Shown one piece after another: positions 47,040 to 56,940 of a stretch of 64,000 bases of DNA. Origin of the DNA: Roseiarcus sp963806935 (GTDB lineage: Bacteria; Pseudomonadota; Alphaproteobacteria; Rhizobiales; Beijerinckiaceae). The position numbers and the translations under genes are program-made. Location: assembly GCA_963806935.1 (NCBI GenBank), contig CAWEAT010000016.1:89237-153236 (forward strand). Direction: 5' to 3'. The notes beneath the pieces are model-generated. The model worked only from the letters and a program-made list of their open reading frames with translations, had not been told where the DNA came from and did not search any database. Positions within the stretch are counted from its first letter, which is position 1. Each line of letters begins with the position of its first letter.

Positions 47040-47153
47040 GCTGAACCAACTCCCCGCTCCTGGCGCCGGCCGACGCCGGGGAGGGTTAATAGTCCCTTAA
47101 ACCGGCCGCGCCAACAGCCAGCTGCAAAAGCGCCTGAGGTCCAGCGCGGCTCC

Positions 47154-47245
47154 CCCCTCCACCATGCTTCGCATGGTCCCCTCCCCCGCTTCGCATGGGA
47201 GGATAAAGCGGAGGGGGACCGCCCGGAGGGCGGTGGAGGGGGCGT
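47154..47245. repeat. palindromic intergenic repeat, family D
   Basis: CTCCACCATGCTTCGCATGG begins a nest of three dyads: CCATGC-TTC-GCATGG, CCCCGCTTC...GCGGAGGGGG, and CCGCCC-GGA-GGGCGG. It is related to 36838-36905. It fills most of the gap upstream of uvrC. Confidence 0.75.
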
Positions 47246-47288
47246 GTCCGCTTCCCAGCGCCGCCGCGCGCGCCTAGATAGGCTCAAA

Positions 47289-49347
47289 ATGAGCACGCGC
47301 ATCGAAAACCTTTCCTCCGGGCGAAGCGCCCGCAGCCGAAGCGCGGGCGGAAGCCGCGCTCGCGCGCGAGCTTGCGCCCGATTCTGCTCCGCTCGACATC
47401 GCGCTTGACGAAGCGCCGGCCGAGCCGGGACGGCTCGCGCGCGGAGCGGAAGCCATCCGCGACTTCTGGCGCCACGCACCGCTCGGGCCCGGCGTCTACC
47501 GGATGATCGGGGCCGAGGGCGAGGTGCTCTATGTCGGCAAGGCGCGCTCGATCAAGAAGCGCATCGCCGCCTATATGGCGCCCGAACGCCAGCCGAGCCG
47601 CATCGCGCGCATGGTCGCCCAGACCCGCTCGATGGTGTTCGTCACCACCGAATCGGACGCCGAGGCGCTGCTGCTCGAGGCCAATCTCATCAAGCAGCTC
47701 AAGCCCCGCTACAACGTGACGCTGCGCGACGACAAGAGCTTCCCCTATATACTCATTTGCACCGATCATCCCGCGGCGCGGCTCGTCAAGCATCGCGGCG
47801 CCCGCTCTCTCGCTGGCGACTATTTCGGCCCGTTCGCCAGCGCGGGCGCGGTGTTTCGCACCCTCAATGCGCTGCAGCGGGCGTTTCTCCTACGCACCTG
47901 CTCGGACAGTTTCTTCGCCAACCGGACCCGCCCTTGCCTGCTCTATCAGATCAAGCGCTGCTCGGCTCCTTGCACGGGCGAGATCGACCTGGGCGACTAT
48001 GCGAAGCTGGTTTCGGAAGCGCGCGACTTTCTCTCCGGACGCAGCCGCGCGATCAAGGGCCGCCTTGGCCACGCAATGAACGAGGCCGCGGCGGCGCTCG
48101 ATTTCGAAAGCGCGGCGCGATTGCGCGACCGCATCAGCGCCTTGTCGGCGATCCAGGGCGAGCAGAGCGTCAATCCGCGCTCGATTCCCGAGGCCGACGT
48201 GTTCGCGGTCACCGAGGAGGCGGGGCAGTTCTGCGTCGAAGTGTTCTTCTTCCGCACCTACCAGAACTGGGGCAACCGCGCCTATTTTCCACGCGCCGAC
48301 CGCGCGCTCGCTCCGGAGGAAGTGCTCGACGCATTCCTGGCGCAGTTCTATCTCGACCGGCCGGCGCCGCGACTCGTGCTCTTGAACCACGCCGTCTCGA
48401 GCGCCGAAACTTTAGGCGAAGTTTTGAGCGCGCGCGCCGGCCATCGGATCGCCATCGGCGCGCCGCGGCGCGGCGAAAAGAAGGATCTGGTCGACGCTGC
48501 GCTGCGCAACGCGCGCGAGGCGCTGTCGCGCAAGCTGGCCGAAGCCGCGAGCCAGGAGAAGCTCATCGAAGCGCTTGGCCAGGCGTTCGGCGTCGATCAT
48601 CCGATCCGGCGGATCGAGGTCTACGACAATTCGCACATCATGGGGACGAACGCGATCGGGGCGATGGTCGTCGCGGGCCCCGAGGGCTTCGTCAAGAACC
48701 AGTACCGCACCTTCAACATCAGAAACGCCGACCTGACGCCGGGCGACGATTACGCGATGATGCGCGAAGTGCTGACGCGGCGGTTCACCCGGCTGATGCG
48801 GCAAGCTTCTGTAGCTGCGGTCGCCGACCGCGGCGGCCGGGTCAACGTCCCGGCCCTACAGACTGCCGAGGCCGGCGCCTTTCCCGATACCCCCGACCTT
48901 GTCGTCATCGACGGCGGACGCGGGCAGTTCGAGGCCGCGCGCGAAGTGCTGGCGACGCTCGGCGTCAAGGGCGTCAGGCTCGCGGCGATCGCCAAGGGCC
49001 CTGACCGCAACGCCGGGCGCGAGACGTTCTTCGTCGAGGGGCGCGAGCCGTTCCGGCTTCCGCCGCGCGATCCGGCCCTGTTCTTCATCCAGCGCCTGCG
49101 CGACGAAGCCCACCGCTTCGCGATCGGAACCCACCGCGCCCGGCGCAAGAAGGAGTTCGTGCGCAGCCCACTCGACGAAATCCCCGGCATCGGCCCGTCG
49201 CGCAAGCGCGCGCTCCTGCTCGCGTTCGGTTCGGCCAAGGCCGTCGCCCGCGCCGGCCTCGCCGACCTCGAGAAGACGCCGGGCTTGAACGCCGCGACGG
49301 CGAAGCTGGTGTACGACTTTTTTCGCGATGCGCCGGGGCGCGGGTGA
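47289..49347 (+). CDS. uvrC: excinuclease ABC subunit C, one frameshift, with a palindromic insert
   Basis: About 685 residues. The first 15-20 codons from 47289 are in another frame; the break is near 47,335. GIY-YIG domain: GPGVYRMIGAEGEVLYVGKA. UVR domain: DFESAARLRDRISAL. RNase-H-like endonuclease: VYDNSHIMGTNAIGAMVV, then DLVVIDGGRGQFEAA. Tandem helix-hairpin-helix: LDEIPGIGPSRKRALL. UvrC cuts both sides of the lesion. Between the two endonuclease motifs a stretch of about 18 residues is encoded by a palindromic repeat and has no counterpart in UvrC. Confidence 0.93.
48809..48861. repeat. palindromic repeat of family C inside uvrC
   Basis: Bounded by CTGTAG and CTACAG, with GCGGTCG-CC-GACCGC and GGCCGGG-TCAACGT-CCCGGCC dyads, it matches the intergenic copy at 38341-38396. 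It is read in frame as SVAAVADRGGRVNVPALQ with no stop, so the uvrC frame is maintained. Confidence 0.85.
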
Positions 49348-49359
49348 TGCTCTCGCCGC

Positions 49360-49767
49360 TCACGCCGCCCAGTCCTCGACGCTCAGCCTTGGCACGCGCG
49401 CGAATTCCCGCGTGTTGAGCGTCACGAGCGTTGCGCCGCGCCGGCGCGCCTGCGCGGCGATCAACGTGTCGCAAGGTCCGATCGGCTGACCGCGCACTTC
49501 GAGGAATGCGCGGATTTCGCCGGCTTCACGCGCATCTGCAATATCGAGAGCCGGTTGATCGAAGCCCGCCGACAGGAAAATCTCAAGCGCGCGTCGCGAT
49601 TGTTCGGCGCGCTTGCTCTTAGCGCAGCCATATTCGAGTTCGAAGATGACAATGGCCGGGACGATCATCGGGGTTCCGGCGGCGAGCTCGCGATCAAGCC
49701 TTTCAACAATTTTCGGCTTACGCTCGTTGAGCGCGAAGATCACGACATTGGTGTCGAGACAGTACAT
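49360..49767 (-). CDS. vapC: VapC-type PIN-domain RNase toxin
   Basis: 135 residues. The PIN acids are seen at MYCLDTNVVIFAL (Asp5), in VIFELEYG (Glu) and in GPCDTLIAAQARRRGA (Asp). Such enzymes cleave tRNA or rRNA. It starts five bases after the antitoxin gene and is clearly partner to it. No frameshift, so likely active. Confidence 0.92.
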   Translation of the reverse strand: MYCLDTNVVIFALNERKPKIVERLDRELAAGTPMIVPAIVIFELEYGCAKSKRAEQSRRALEIFLSAGFDQPALDIADAREAGEIRAFLEVRGQPIGPCDTLIAAQARRRGATLVTLNTREFARVPRLSVEDWAA

Positions 49768-49771
49768 TCGC

Positions 49772-50029
49772 TCAGTCGAACGAAATCTCGTCGTCGCGCG
49801 CGCTGGGCTCGTCTTCAGGCAACCCCTCGAGCAGGAACGCTCTCGCGCCGGCGGCGACCAGCTCCGCGCGCCACGCCTCGACGTCGAACTTGGTCCTTTC
49901 AATTGGCTCCAGGATGACCTTGTCGCCGAGTTTGCTCACCCGCACTTCTTTGCCCGGCAAGCGAAATTCCTTCGGCAGACGGACCGCCTGGCTGCGCCCG
50001 TGCATAAAAATCTTAGCTGTCGCGACCAC
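49772..50029 (-). CDS. vapB: VapB antitoxin
   Basis: 85 residues. AKIFMHGRSQAVRLPKEFRL is the swapped-hairpin AbrB/MazE DNA-binding fold; the C-terminal acidic tail (LPEDEPSARDDEISFD) would fill the toxin's active site. It is first in the operon, four bases before vapC, and is likely to bind the dyad just upstream with VapC as co-repressor. Confidence 0.92.
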   Translation of the reverse strand: MVATAKIFMHGRSQAVRLPKEFRLPGKEVRVSKLGDKVILEPIERTKFDVEAWRAELVAAGARAFLLEGLPEDEPSARDDEISFD

Positions 50030-50046
50030 CGATGGTCCACAAATTT

Positions 50047-50069
50047 GATATCTACCACAGGTAGATATC
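50047..50069. promoter_or_regulatory. VapBC operator
   Basis: GATATCTACC, three bases, GGTAGATATC: a perfect 10-base dyad 18-40 bases before vapB. Its place and symmetry fit autorepression by VapBC. Confidence 0.75.
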
Positions 50070-50213
50070 GCGTAGCCCCGAAAAGGTCAACCTTTCTCAA
50101 ATGACCTGGGTAAGCGCGCGCGACGCGAGCCCTTCGCGAAATCAGCGGTCGCAACTTCTTCCCGAAAGCCCAACTTCTTCCCGAAAGCCAAGGCGTGGTA
50201 CTCAGGAATCCGG

Positions 50214-51125
50214 ATGCTCGAAGGCCTGCCGCCCAACAACGCCGCGCACAAGCTCAGCCTCGTGAGCGACGAGCGGCGCGCGCGCGCGGTCGCCGACCTC
50301 ATCGGCGAAAGCTTCGAGTCGGGCGAGGCGGCCTCGACCGCCTTCGAGACCGAGGAGCGCTGGCCCGGCGGCGGCAGGGCGTGGCTGATGGAGGCCTATT
50401 TCGCCTACGAGCCGGACGAACAGGCGATGCGGGCGCTGATCGCCGCGGCCGCGGACGAAGAGACTGCGCATTCCGCGATCTTCGGCTTGACGGAAAAGCG
50501 CGACTGGGTGGCGAATTCGCTCGCGGGCCTGAAGCCGGTCCGCGCCGGCCGCTTTCTTGTCCATGGCGCCCATGATCGCGCCCGCGTCGTCGCCAACGAT
50601 ATAGCGATCGAGATCGAGGCCGGGCTCGCCTTCGGCACCGGCCATCACGGCACCACGCGCGGCTGCCTGCTGCATTTCGACCGCCTGCTCAAGCGCCGCC
50701 GGCCGCGCGCGGTTCTCGATGTCGGCTGCGGCGCGGGCGTGCTCGCCATCGCCGCCGCCAAGGTCCTCAGGCGGAAGGTCTGGCTCGGCGACATCGATCC
50801 CGTTGCGGTCGAAGTCGCCAACGCCAACGCCCGGTTGAATGGCGTCGGCGCCCTCTGCCGGGCGGTTCGGTCGCGCGGGGTGGAAGCGCGCGCCTTGCGC
50901 GAGGGCGCGTCTTACGACCTCGTCTTTGCCAACATCCTGGCGAGGCCCTTGCGACTGCTTGCGCCGTCGCTCGCCGCGGTCATCGAGGCCAAGGGAGACG
51001 CGATCGTCTCCGGCCTGCTTCTTGCAGATGTCCCCGGAGTGCTTGCGTCCTGGCGGGCGCAGGGGTTCACTCTGGCCGAACGAATTGACCTCGAGGGCTG
51101 GGCGAGCCTCAGACTGCGGCGGTGA
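50214..51125 (+). CDS. prmA: ribosomal protein L11 methyltransferase
   Basis: 303 residues from an ATG eight bases after AGGA. The N-terminal substrate-recognition domain precedes LAFGTGHHGTTRGCLL and the SAM motif VLDVGCGAGVLAIAAA; VFANILARPLRLLAPSL is motif IV. PrmA trimethylates residues of L11. A tandem 19-base duplication (ACTTCTTCCCGAAAGCC twice) lies just upstream at 50,153-50,190. Confidence 0.93.
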   Translation: MLEGLPPNNAAHKLSLVSDERRARAVADLIGESFESGEAASTAFETEERWPGGGRAWLMEAYFAYEPDEQAMRALIAAAADEETAHSAIFGLTEKRDWVANSLAGLKPVRAGRFLVHGAHDRARVVANDIAIEIEAGLAFGTGHHGTTRGCLLHFDRLLKRRRPRAVLDVGCGAGVLAIAAAKVLRRKVWLGDIDPVAVEVANANARLNGVGALCRAVRSRGVEARALREGASYDLVFANILARPLRLLAPSLAAVIEAKGDAIVSGLLLADVPGVLASWRAQGFTLAERIDLEGWASLRLRR

Positions 51126-51217
51126 ATCGTGAGGCTCCCGAATTGCGAGGGTTGTCGCGCTTCTGTCGCACGGGACGGAGAAAGTCGCTTACTTTGATTT
51201 GAAGGGTGGAGGACGCA

Positions 51218-52681
51218 ATGGCCAAGGCGCCGGTCGGGGTCGGCCCGAAAAACCCGCAAATCGTGGTGTTGTTCGGCGCGACCGGGGATCTCGCGCACAA
51301 GAAACTGCTGCCGGGCCTTTTTCATCTCTGCTCGACCGGGTTCATCCCGAAATGCCGGATCGTCGGCGTGTCGCTCGACCCGATCGACGCCGAGGGCTTC
51401 CGCGCGATTGCTCGCGAGGCGGCGTTCGACCGGCACGACCGCAAGCCGCACAAGGAGGCGTGGCCCGCATTTGCGGAGATGCTCGACTACGTGCCGATCG
51501 CGGCCGGCCCGCAGGCCCTCAAGGCAGCCGTCGACAAGGCGGAAAAAGCGTTCGGCGAGGAGGCACAGCGCGTCCACTACATGAGCGTGCCGCCCAACGC
51601 CGCGCTGTCGGCGGTCAAGATGCTGTCCGAGGCCGATCTCGCCAAGGGATCGCGCGTCATCATGGAAAAGCCGTTCGGCACCGATCTCGAAACCGCGATC
51701 GCGCTCAACGACGCGCTGCACAAGGTGTTCGCCGAGGATCAGATTTTCCGCATCGACCACTTCCTCGGCAAGGAGCCGGCGCAGAACATCCTCGCGTTCC
51801 GGTTCGCCAACGGCCTGTTCGAGCCGATCTGGAACCGCAACTTCATCGACCACGTTCAGATCGACGTGCCCGAGACGCTCAATATCGGCAACCGCATCGC
51901 CTTCTACGAGCAGACCGGCGCTTACCGCGACATGGTGGTTACGCACCTGTTCCAAATCCTCGGATTCATGGCGATGGAGCCGCCGACCTCGCTTGCGCCG
52001 GGGCCGATTAGCGAGGAGAAGAACAAGGTCTTCCGCTCGCTGATGCCGATCGATCCAGCCCATGCCGTCCGGGGTCAGTTCGTCGGCTACCGCAGGGAAG
52101 AGGGCGTCGATCCGGAATCGGACACCGAGACCTTCATCGCCATCAAATGTTTCATCGACAATTGGCGCTGGGCGGGCGTGCCGTTCTACCTTCGGACAGG
52201 AAAGCGGATGGCCGAGGGCCAGCGCATCATCTCGATTGCGTTCCGCGAACCGCCAAAAAGCATGTTCCCGAACGATTTCGGCATCAGCTCGCAGGGCCCG
52301 GACCACCTGACCTTCGATCTCGCCGACCAGTCGAAGGTGTCGCTCTCCTTCTACGGCAAGAAGCCGGGTCCGGGGATGCGGCTCAACAAGCAGAGCCTGC
52401 AATTCGCGATGCACGAAACGGGAATGGGGCGCGACGTGCTCGAGGCTTACGAGCGCCTGATCCTCGACGCGATGCGTGGAGACCATACCCTGTTCTGCAC
52501 CGCGGACGGTATCGAGCGGCTGTGGGAGGTGTCGACGCCGCTCATCGACTATCCGCCGCCGGTGAAGGTCTATTCGCCGGGCAGCTGGGGTCCGCAGTCG
52601 ATCTATCAGCTGATCGCGCCCCATGCCTGGCGGCTGCCGTTCGAGCGCGCCTGGCGTGATCCCAATATCGAGGGCGCCTGA
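51218..52681 (+). CDS. zwf: glucose-6-phosphate 1-dehydrogenase
   Basis: 487 residues from the ATG that follows GGAGG by five bases. The coenzyme site is VVLFGATGDLAHKKLLPGLF; the active-site RIDHFLGKEPAQNIL holds the substrate-binding Lys and catalytic His. It feeds glucose-6-phosphate into the pentose phosphate or Entner-Doudoroff route, giving NADPH. No pgl or edd is adjacent. Confidence 0.95.
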   Translation: MAKAPVGVGPKNPQIVVLFGATGDLAHKKLLPGLFHLCSTGFIPKCRIVGVSLDPIDAEGFRAIAREAAFDRHDRKPHKEAWPAFAEMLDYVPIAAGPQALKAAVDKAEKAFGEEAQRVHYMSVPPNAALSAVKMLSEADLAKGSRVIMEKPFGTDLETAIALNDALHKVFAEDQIFRIDHFLGKEPAQNILAFRFANGLFEPIWNRNFIDHVQIDVPETLNIGNRIAFYEQTGAYRDMVVTHLFQILGFMAMEPPTSLAPGPISEEKNKVFRSLMPIDPAHAVRGQFVGYRREEGVDPESDTETFIAIKCFIDNWRWAGVPFYLRTGKRMAEGQRIISIAFREPPKSMFPNDFGISSQGPDHLTFDLADQSKVSLSFYGKKPGPGMRLNKQSLQFAMHETGMGRDVLEAYERLILDAMRGDHTLFCTADGIERLWEVSTPLIDYPPPVKVYSPGSWGPQSIYQLIAPHAWRLPFERAWRDPNIEGA

Positions 52682-52720
52682 GGTGTCGCGCCGGCGCGCG
52701 AACGTGCTAAATCCGCGCCG

Positions 52721-53227
52721 ATGCCTGATCTCCCCCTCATCCTCGAACCGGCGACGGATGACGACGCCGAGCCGATCGAACGACTGAACGAGCGCGTCTT
52801 CGGCCCCGGCCGGTTCGCTCGCGCCGCCTATCGCATCCGTGAAACGACGGACGCCGACCCGGGCTTGAGCTTCGTCGCCCGCGTCGGCACGCTTTTGGTC
52901 GGCGCCTCGGCCATGACCCCAATTTCGATCGGCGGCGCTCCGGCCCTGCTTCTCGGGCCGTTGATCGTCGAGCCGGTGTTCCGGAGCCAGGGCATCGGCG
53001 AAGCCCTGGTCAAGCGTTCGCTCGCAGCGGCCAAGGCGGCCGGCTGGAAGCTTGTCATCCTGGTCGGCGACGAACCGTACTATGCGCGGATGGGGTTTCA
53101 GCGCACGCCAGCCGGGCGCATATCTCTGCCGGGACCTGTCAATCCGGAACGGCTGCTGTACTGCGAGCTCGAGCCCGGCGCGCTGGCCGCCACAAATGGC
53201 GAGGCGCGCGGACTTAATGGGATTTAG
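52721..53227 (+). CDS. GNAT-family N-acetyltransferase
   Basis: 168 residues. LLLGPLIVEPVFRSQGIGEAL is the acetyl-CoA pyrophosphate loop, and VGDEPYYARMGFQ the closing helix-strand. It resembles the YhbS-like subgroup. Substrate unknown. Forty bases after zwf and possibly on its transcript. Confidence 0.88.
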   Translation: MPDLPLILEPATDDDAEPIERLNERVFGPGRFARAAYRIRETTDADPGLSFVARVGTLLVGASAMTPISIGGAPALLLGPLIVEPVFRSQGIGEALVKRSLAAAKAAGWKLVILVGDEPYYARMGFQRTPAGRISLPGPVNPERLLYCELEPGALAATNGEARGLNGI

Positions 53228-53337
53228 TCTATAGATTTAGGGGATAATAGGAAAATAATGTTTGCGGGCGCTAGAGTTTGGCCCTATCATCGATTCGAGG
53301 CCGGGTGATTTGCCGTGCGCCTGCTGGGGCCCTGCTA

Positions 53338-54261
53338 GTGGAGATCGTCGAACTTCCGCCGCTAAATCGCCGCATTGAGTGGCCGACGGCGGCGCTCGCA
53401 TTTGTCATCTACGCATCGTGGCTCATGGCCACCTATTTCTACCGCGACCTGCCGTGGTGGGGCCTGACCGCGATCGGCGCCTGGGTCACCGCCTGGCAAC
53501 TCAACCTTCAGCACGAGACCATTCACGGCCATCCGACCCGCAACCGCGCGGTCAACCAGGCGATCGGCTGCTGGCCGCTGTCGCTCTGGCTCCCCTATTC
53601 GATCTACCGCTCGACCCATCTGGCGCATCACCGGGATGAGAATCTCACCGATCCGCTCGAGGACCCCGAGAGCTACTACTGGACGGCGTCCGGATGGGGC
53701 GGCCTGGGGCCGATGTGGCGTGCGATCGCCCACGCCCAGACGACGCTCCTCGGTCGCATCGCTCTCGGCCCCGCCTTTTTGATCGGCGGCTTCATCCGCG
53801 ATCTCGCGCGCGACGCCTGGCGCGACAAGCCCGGCGCGCGAGTGGGGCTCCGCCGCCACCTCCTGCAGTGCGCGCCGGTCCTGATCTGGGTGGTCGTCAT
53901 CGCAAGGATGCCCTTTTGGCTCTACGTCGCCTGTTTCATTTATCCGGGAGCGAGCCTCGCCATGGTGCGCTCGTTCGCAGAACATCGCGCCATGCCCGAA
54001 GCGGAGCGCCGGACCGCGATCGTTGAGGGCGCCTGGATTCTGGGGCCGCTGTTCCTGTTCAACAACCTGCACGCGGCGCACCATCTGCGCCATCGGGTGC
54101 CCTGGTATCAGCTGCCAAGATTCTATCGGCTCAATCGGGCGGCGCTGATCGAGCGCAACGGCGGCCTCGTCTACCACGGCTATTTCGACGTCGTGCGGCG
54201 CTATCTATTGACGCCGCACGACCAGCCGATTTACCCGGGCTGGGGCCAGCCGGCGGAGTGA
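53338..54261 (+). CDS. fatty acid desaturase
   Basis: 307 residues from GTG 53338 (the frame is open from a TTG at 53278). Three His boxes for a di-iron centre: HETIHGH, HLAHHRDE and NLHAAHHLRH. Membrane segments flank them. Enzymes of this type put double bonds into acyl chains with O2, or hydroxylate carotenoids or lipids; which is unknown. Its stop overlaps the next start in a GTGA. The start is uncertain, as no strong ribosome site is near. Confidence 0.85.
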   Translation: MEIVELPPLNRRIEWPTAALAFVIYASWLMATYFYRDLPWWGLTAIGAWVTAWQLNLQHETIHGHPTRNRAVNQAIGCWPLSLWLPYSIYRSTHLAHHRDENLTDPLEDPESYYWTASGWGGLGPMWRAIAHAQTTLLGRIALGPAFLIGGFIRDLARDAWRDKPGARVGLRRHLLQCAPVLIWVVVIARMPFWLYVACFIYPGASLAMVRSFAEHRAMPEAERRTAIVEGAWILGPLFLFNNLHAAHHLRHRVPWYQLPRFYRLNRAALIERNGGLVYHGYFDVVRRYLLTPHDQPIYPGWGQPAE

Positions 54262-55072
54262 GCGGCGCGGCGGCTATCGCGATCCTGCCGATGTATGATT
54301 TCCCATGGACCGCCGCGGCCAACGACGCGCTATGGGCCGCGATCTCCGCCCGGCTCGATGAGGCCGGAATTGAAGCGCCGAAAGCTCTGACCCGCGGGGG
54401 CGACCTCGACGCGCACTGGCGCGATCCCCGCCTCCTCCTCGGCCAGACCTGCGGCTACCCGTATTTGACTCGGCTCAAGGACCGGTCGCGCTGATCGCGG
54501 CGCCCGAATATGACTTCCCCGGCTGCGACGGGATTTCGCATCGAAGCTTTATCATCCGGCGCGCGACCGAGCCGCGCCGGTCGCTCGGCGAATTTCGCGG
54601 TTCGATCGCCTCACTCAACGCTTATGACAGCAACACCGGAATGAACCTGTTCCGCGCGGCAATCGCTCCGATCGCGGGCGGGGCGCCTTTTTTTCGTGCA
54701 GTCGTGGTCACCGGCTCGCACGAGGCGAGCATCAACGCGGTCGCTGAGGGACAAGCGGATCTCGCATCGATCGACTGCGTGAGCTTCGCGCTGCTGGCTC
54801 GCGGCCGTCCCGCGCTGATCGAGCGCGTCGCCGTCGTCGCCGAGAGCGCGACATCGCCCGGCCTGCCTTTCATCGCCGCGGCCGGTCTTGGCGATCCGGT
54901 CATCGCCGCGGTGCGCGAGGCGCTGTTTGCCGCGCTCGCCGACCCCGGCGTCGCCGAGGCGCGCGCGACGCTCGGCCTCAAGGGCGCGCGCGCGGCGAGT
55001 TCGGCCGACTATGATCGCGTAGCCGAGATCGAGCGCGGCGCGGTCGCTGCCGGATATGGCCGCCTGGCCTGA
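54258..55072 (+). CDS. PhnD-like substrate-binding protein, one frameshift
   Basis: About 271 residues. AILPMYDFPWTAAANDALWA and LLLGQTCGYPYLTRLK in the first frame, and APEYDFPGCDGISHRSFII, NAYDSNTGMNLFR and SASIDCVSFALLA-like DLASIDCVSFALLA in the second. A missing G near 54,478 splits them. The fold is that of phosphate/phosphonate-binding proteins (PF12974). There is no signal peptide, so a cytoplasmic or non-transport role is possible. Translation is coupled to the desaturase. Confidence 0.75.
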
Positions 55073-55090
55073 ACGGCGCAGAGCCTATCA

Positions 55091-55108
55091 CCCCCGCGAA
55101 CGCGGGGG
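55091..55108. terminator. hairpin after the PhnD-like gene
   Basis: CCCCCGCG, AA, CGCGGGGG, a perfect 8-base stem 19 bases past the stop, with no T run. Convergent zapE follows, so it may stop both. Confidence 0.5.
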
Positions 55109-55159
55109 TCTAGAGCTGCGCGGTGGAGCGTATTGATACGAGCAGTCGGAGGCTGCAGT

Positions 55160-55190
55160 CTGGATGCCCGTTTTCGCGGGCATGACAGAG
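55160..55190. repeat. palindromic intergenic repeat, family A
   Basis: CTGGATGCCCG, four bases, CGGGCATGACAGAG; the same as 35768-35800 except in the loop. It lies in the 150-base gap between the PhnD-like gene and zapE. Confidence 0.75.
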
Positions 55191-55219
55191 ACGGTGCACA
55201 GTCGCCCCGCGAGGCCCAC

Positions 55220-56387
55220 TCAAGTCTCCGCGATGCCGCCGAGATCGCCGGCCTGCGAGCCGCTCTCGCGGCCGTGCGGCAGCGCGAGGTAGTCCGTCGA
55301 GCGCATTTCGTAGAGGCGCGAGGCGGTGCGGGCGAACTCGAACGCTTCCGCGCCTTCGGCGGCGGAGTAGAGCGTCTCCGGCTCGCCGGCGGCCGAGGCG
55401 ATCAGCTTGACGCGCATGTCATAGAGCGCGTCGATGAGGATGATGAACCGCTCGACCTCGTTGCGCTCGCTCGCGGCAAGCGCGGGAATGCGGTCGATGA
55501 TGACGGTATGAAACCGCTGTGCGATCTTGAGATAGTCGGCCGCGCCGAGCGGCCGCCGGCAGAGGGCGTCGAAATCGAACCGCGCGACGCCGTCGATCGC
55601 CTGCGGGACATCGAGATGGCGGCCAAGGAGCTCGATTTCAACCGGCTCGCCCCTGTCATGGCCGGTCAGCGTCAGGAACGCCGCGTCGAGCGCGGCGTCA
55701 GCCTTCGCGCCAAGGGGCGAGTAATAGACCGGCGCGCGCGTAAGCTTCTCGAGCCGATAGTCGGTGCGTGCGTCGAGCTCGACGATGTCGAGCTTTTCCT
55801 TGATCAGTGCGATGAAGGGCAGGAACAGCGCGCGATTGAGCCCGTCCTTATAGAGATCGTCCGGCGCGACGTTCGACGTCGGCCACCACCACGCCGGCCG
55901 CGAACAGCGCTGTAAACAATCTGGCCAGGATCATCGCATCGGCGATGTCGCGCACCGAGAACTCGTCGAAGCACAGGAGCGAGGCCTCGCGCGCGAGCTC
56001 CGCCGCGACCGGGGCGATCGGGTCTTCGCCCGTGACCTCGCCGCGCTTCAGCGCCTGGCGCCATTGATGCAGGCGCGCGTGAACGTCGGCCATGAACGCG
56101 TGAAAATGCGCCCGGCGCTTGCGCGGCGTCGGGGCGGCGTCGAAGAACATGTCCATGAGCATGGTCTTGCCGCGGCCGACAGGCCCATGGATGTAGAGGC
56201 CGCGCGGGGGCTCGGCGGGCTTGATGCCGAACAGTCGCGAGAAGCCGTTCGGCTTCGGCTCGGCGCGATAGTCCTGGAGCTTCACGCTCAGCGCGTCGAG
56301 CTTCTTCGCAAGCTCCGCCTGCGCCGAATTGAACTGAAAGCTACGGTCGTGAACGAGCGCGCGATAGCGCTCGACGATGGCGGTCAT
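55220..56387 (-). CDS. zapE: ZapE/AFG1-like ATPase, one frameshift
   Basis: About 388 residues. GLYIHGPVGRGKTMLMDMFF is Walker A and LLCFDEFSVRDIADAMILAR Walker B. The frame breaks near 55,870: after VVVA the sensor TSNVAPDDLYKDGLNR is in the next frame. One extra base explains it. The C-terminal EMRSTDYLALPH is normal. ZapE binds the divisome (FtsZ) in bacteria; AFG1 aids turnover of membrane proteins. Confidence 0.9.
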
Positions 56388-56421
56388 GGATCGGTCTTGG
56401 CCATGCAGGGGCAGAGGAGCG

Positions 56422-56915
56422 CTAATGCGCCTCCTCCCAGTTCTGGGCGGCGCGCGCGTCGACCTGCAGCGGCACATGCAGCTTGACGGCGGGTTCGGGC
56501 GCGTCGACCATCACCTTGGCCACGACCGGCAACGTCGCCTCGACCTCGTCGTCCGGCGCCTCGAACACCAGTTCGTCGTGGACCTGGAGCAGCATGATCG
56601 CGCTTAAGTTCGCGCGGGCGAGCGCCTCCTCCATGTGGGTCATTGCGCGACGGATGATGTCGGCCGCCGAGCCCTGGAGCGGCGCGTTGATAGCGGCGCG
56701 CTCGTTGAACGCGCGCTCGGAAGGGTTCGAGGCGTTGATACGCGGATAATGGCATTTGCGGCCGAACAACGTGGTGACGAGAGCCGCTGGCGCGCGCGGT
56801 CTTCTTGGTCGCGTCCATGTAATCGCGGATGCCGGGGAAGCGCTCGAAATATTTCTTGATGTAGGCGCCCGCCTCCTCGCGCCCGATGCTGAGCTGGTTG
56901 GCGAGGCCAGAGACA
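56422..56915 (-). CDS. polA: DNA polymerase I, C-terminal fragment cut by the contig join
   Basis: About 165 of some 950 residues. GLANQLSIGREEAGAYIKKY then FERFPGIRDYMDATK; after a frame break near 56,785, LFGRKCHYPRINASN, INAPLQGSAADIIRRAMTHM and the catalytic LLQVHDELVFEAP. The sequence upstream should be a ISAF-type stretch but is replaced at once by AT-rich DNA of another organism. So the gene is whole in its own genome and broken only by the join. Confidence 0.9.
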
Positions 56916-56940
56916 GCTGTTCGCATTTACCTGAATCCGC
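56909..56940. other. junction of two genomes
   Basis: Left of here GC is high throughout and polA is in mid-gene; right of here the DNA is AT-rich with long A/T runs, and the genes are of a different phylum. No transposase, tRNA, integrase or repeat marks the join. Confidence 0.85.
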
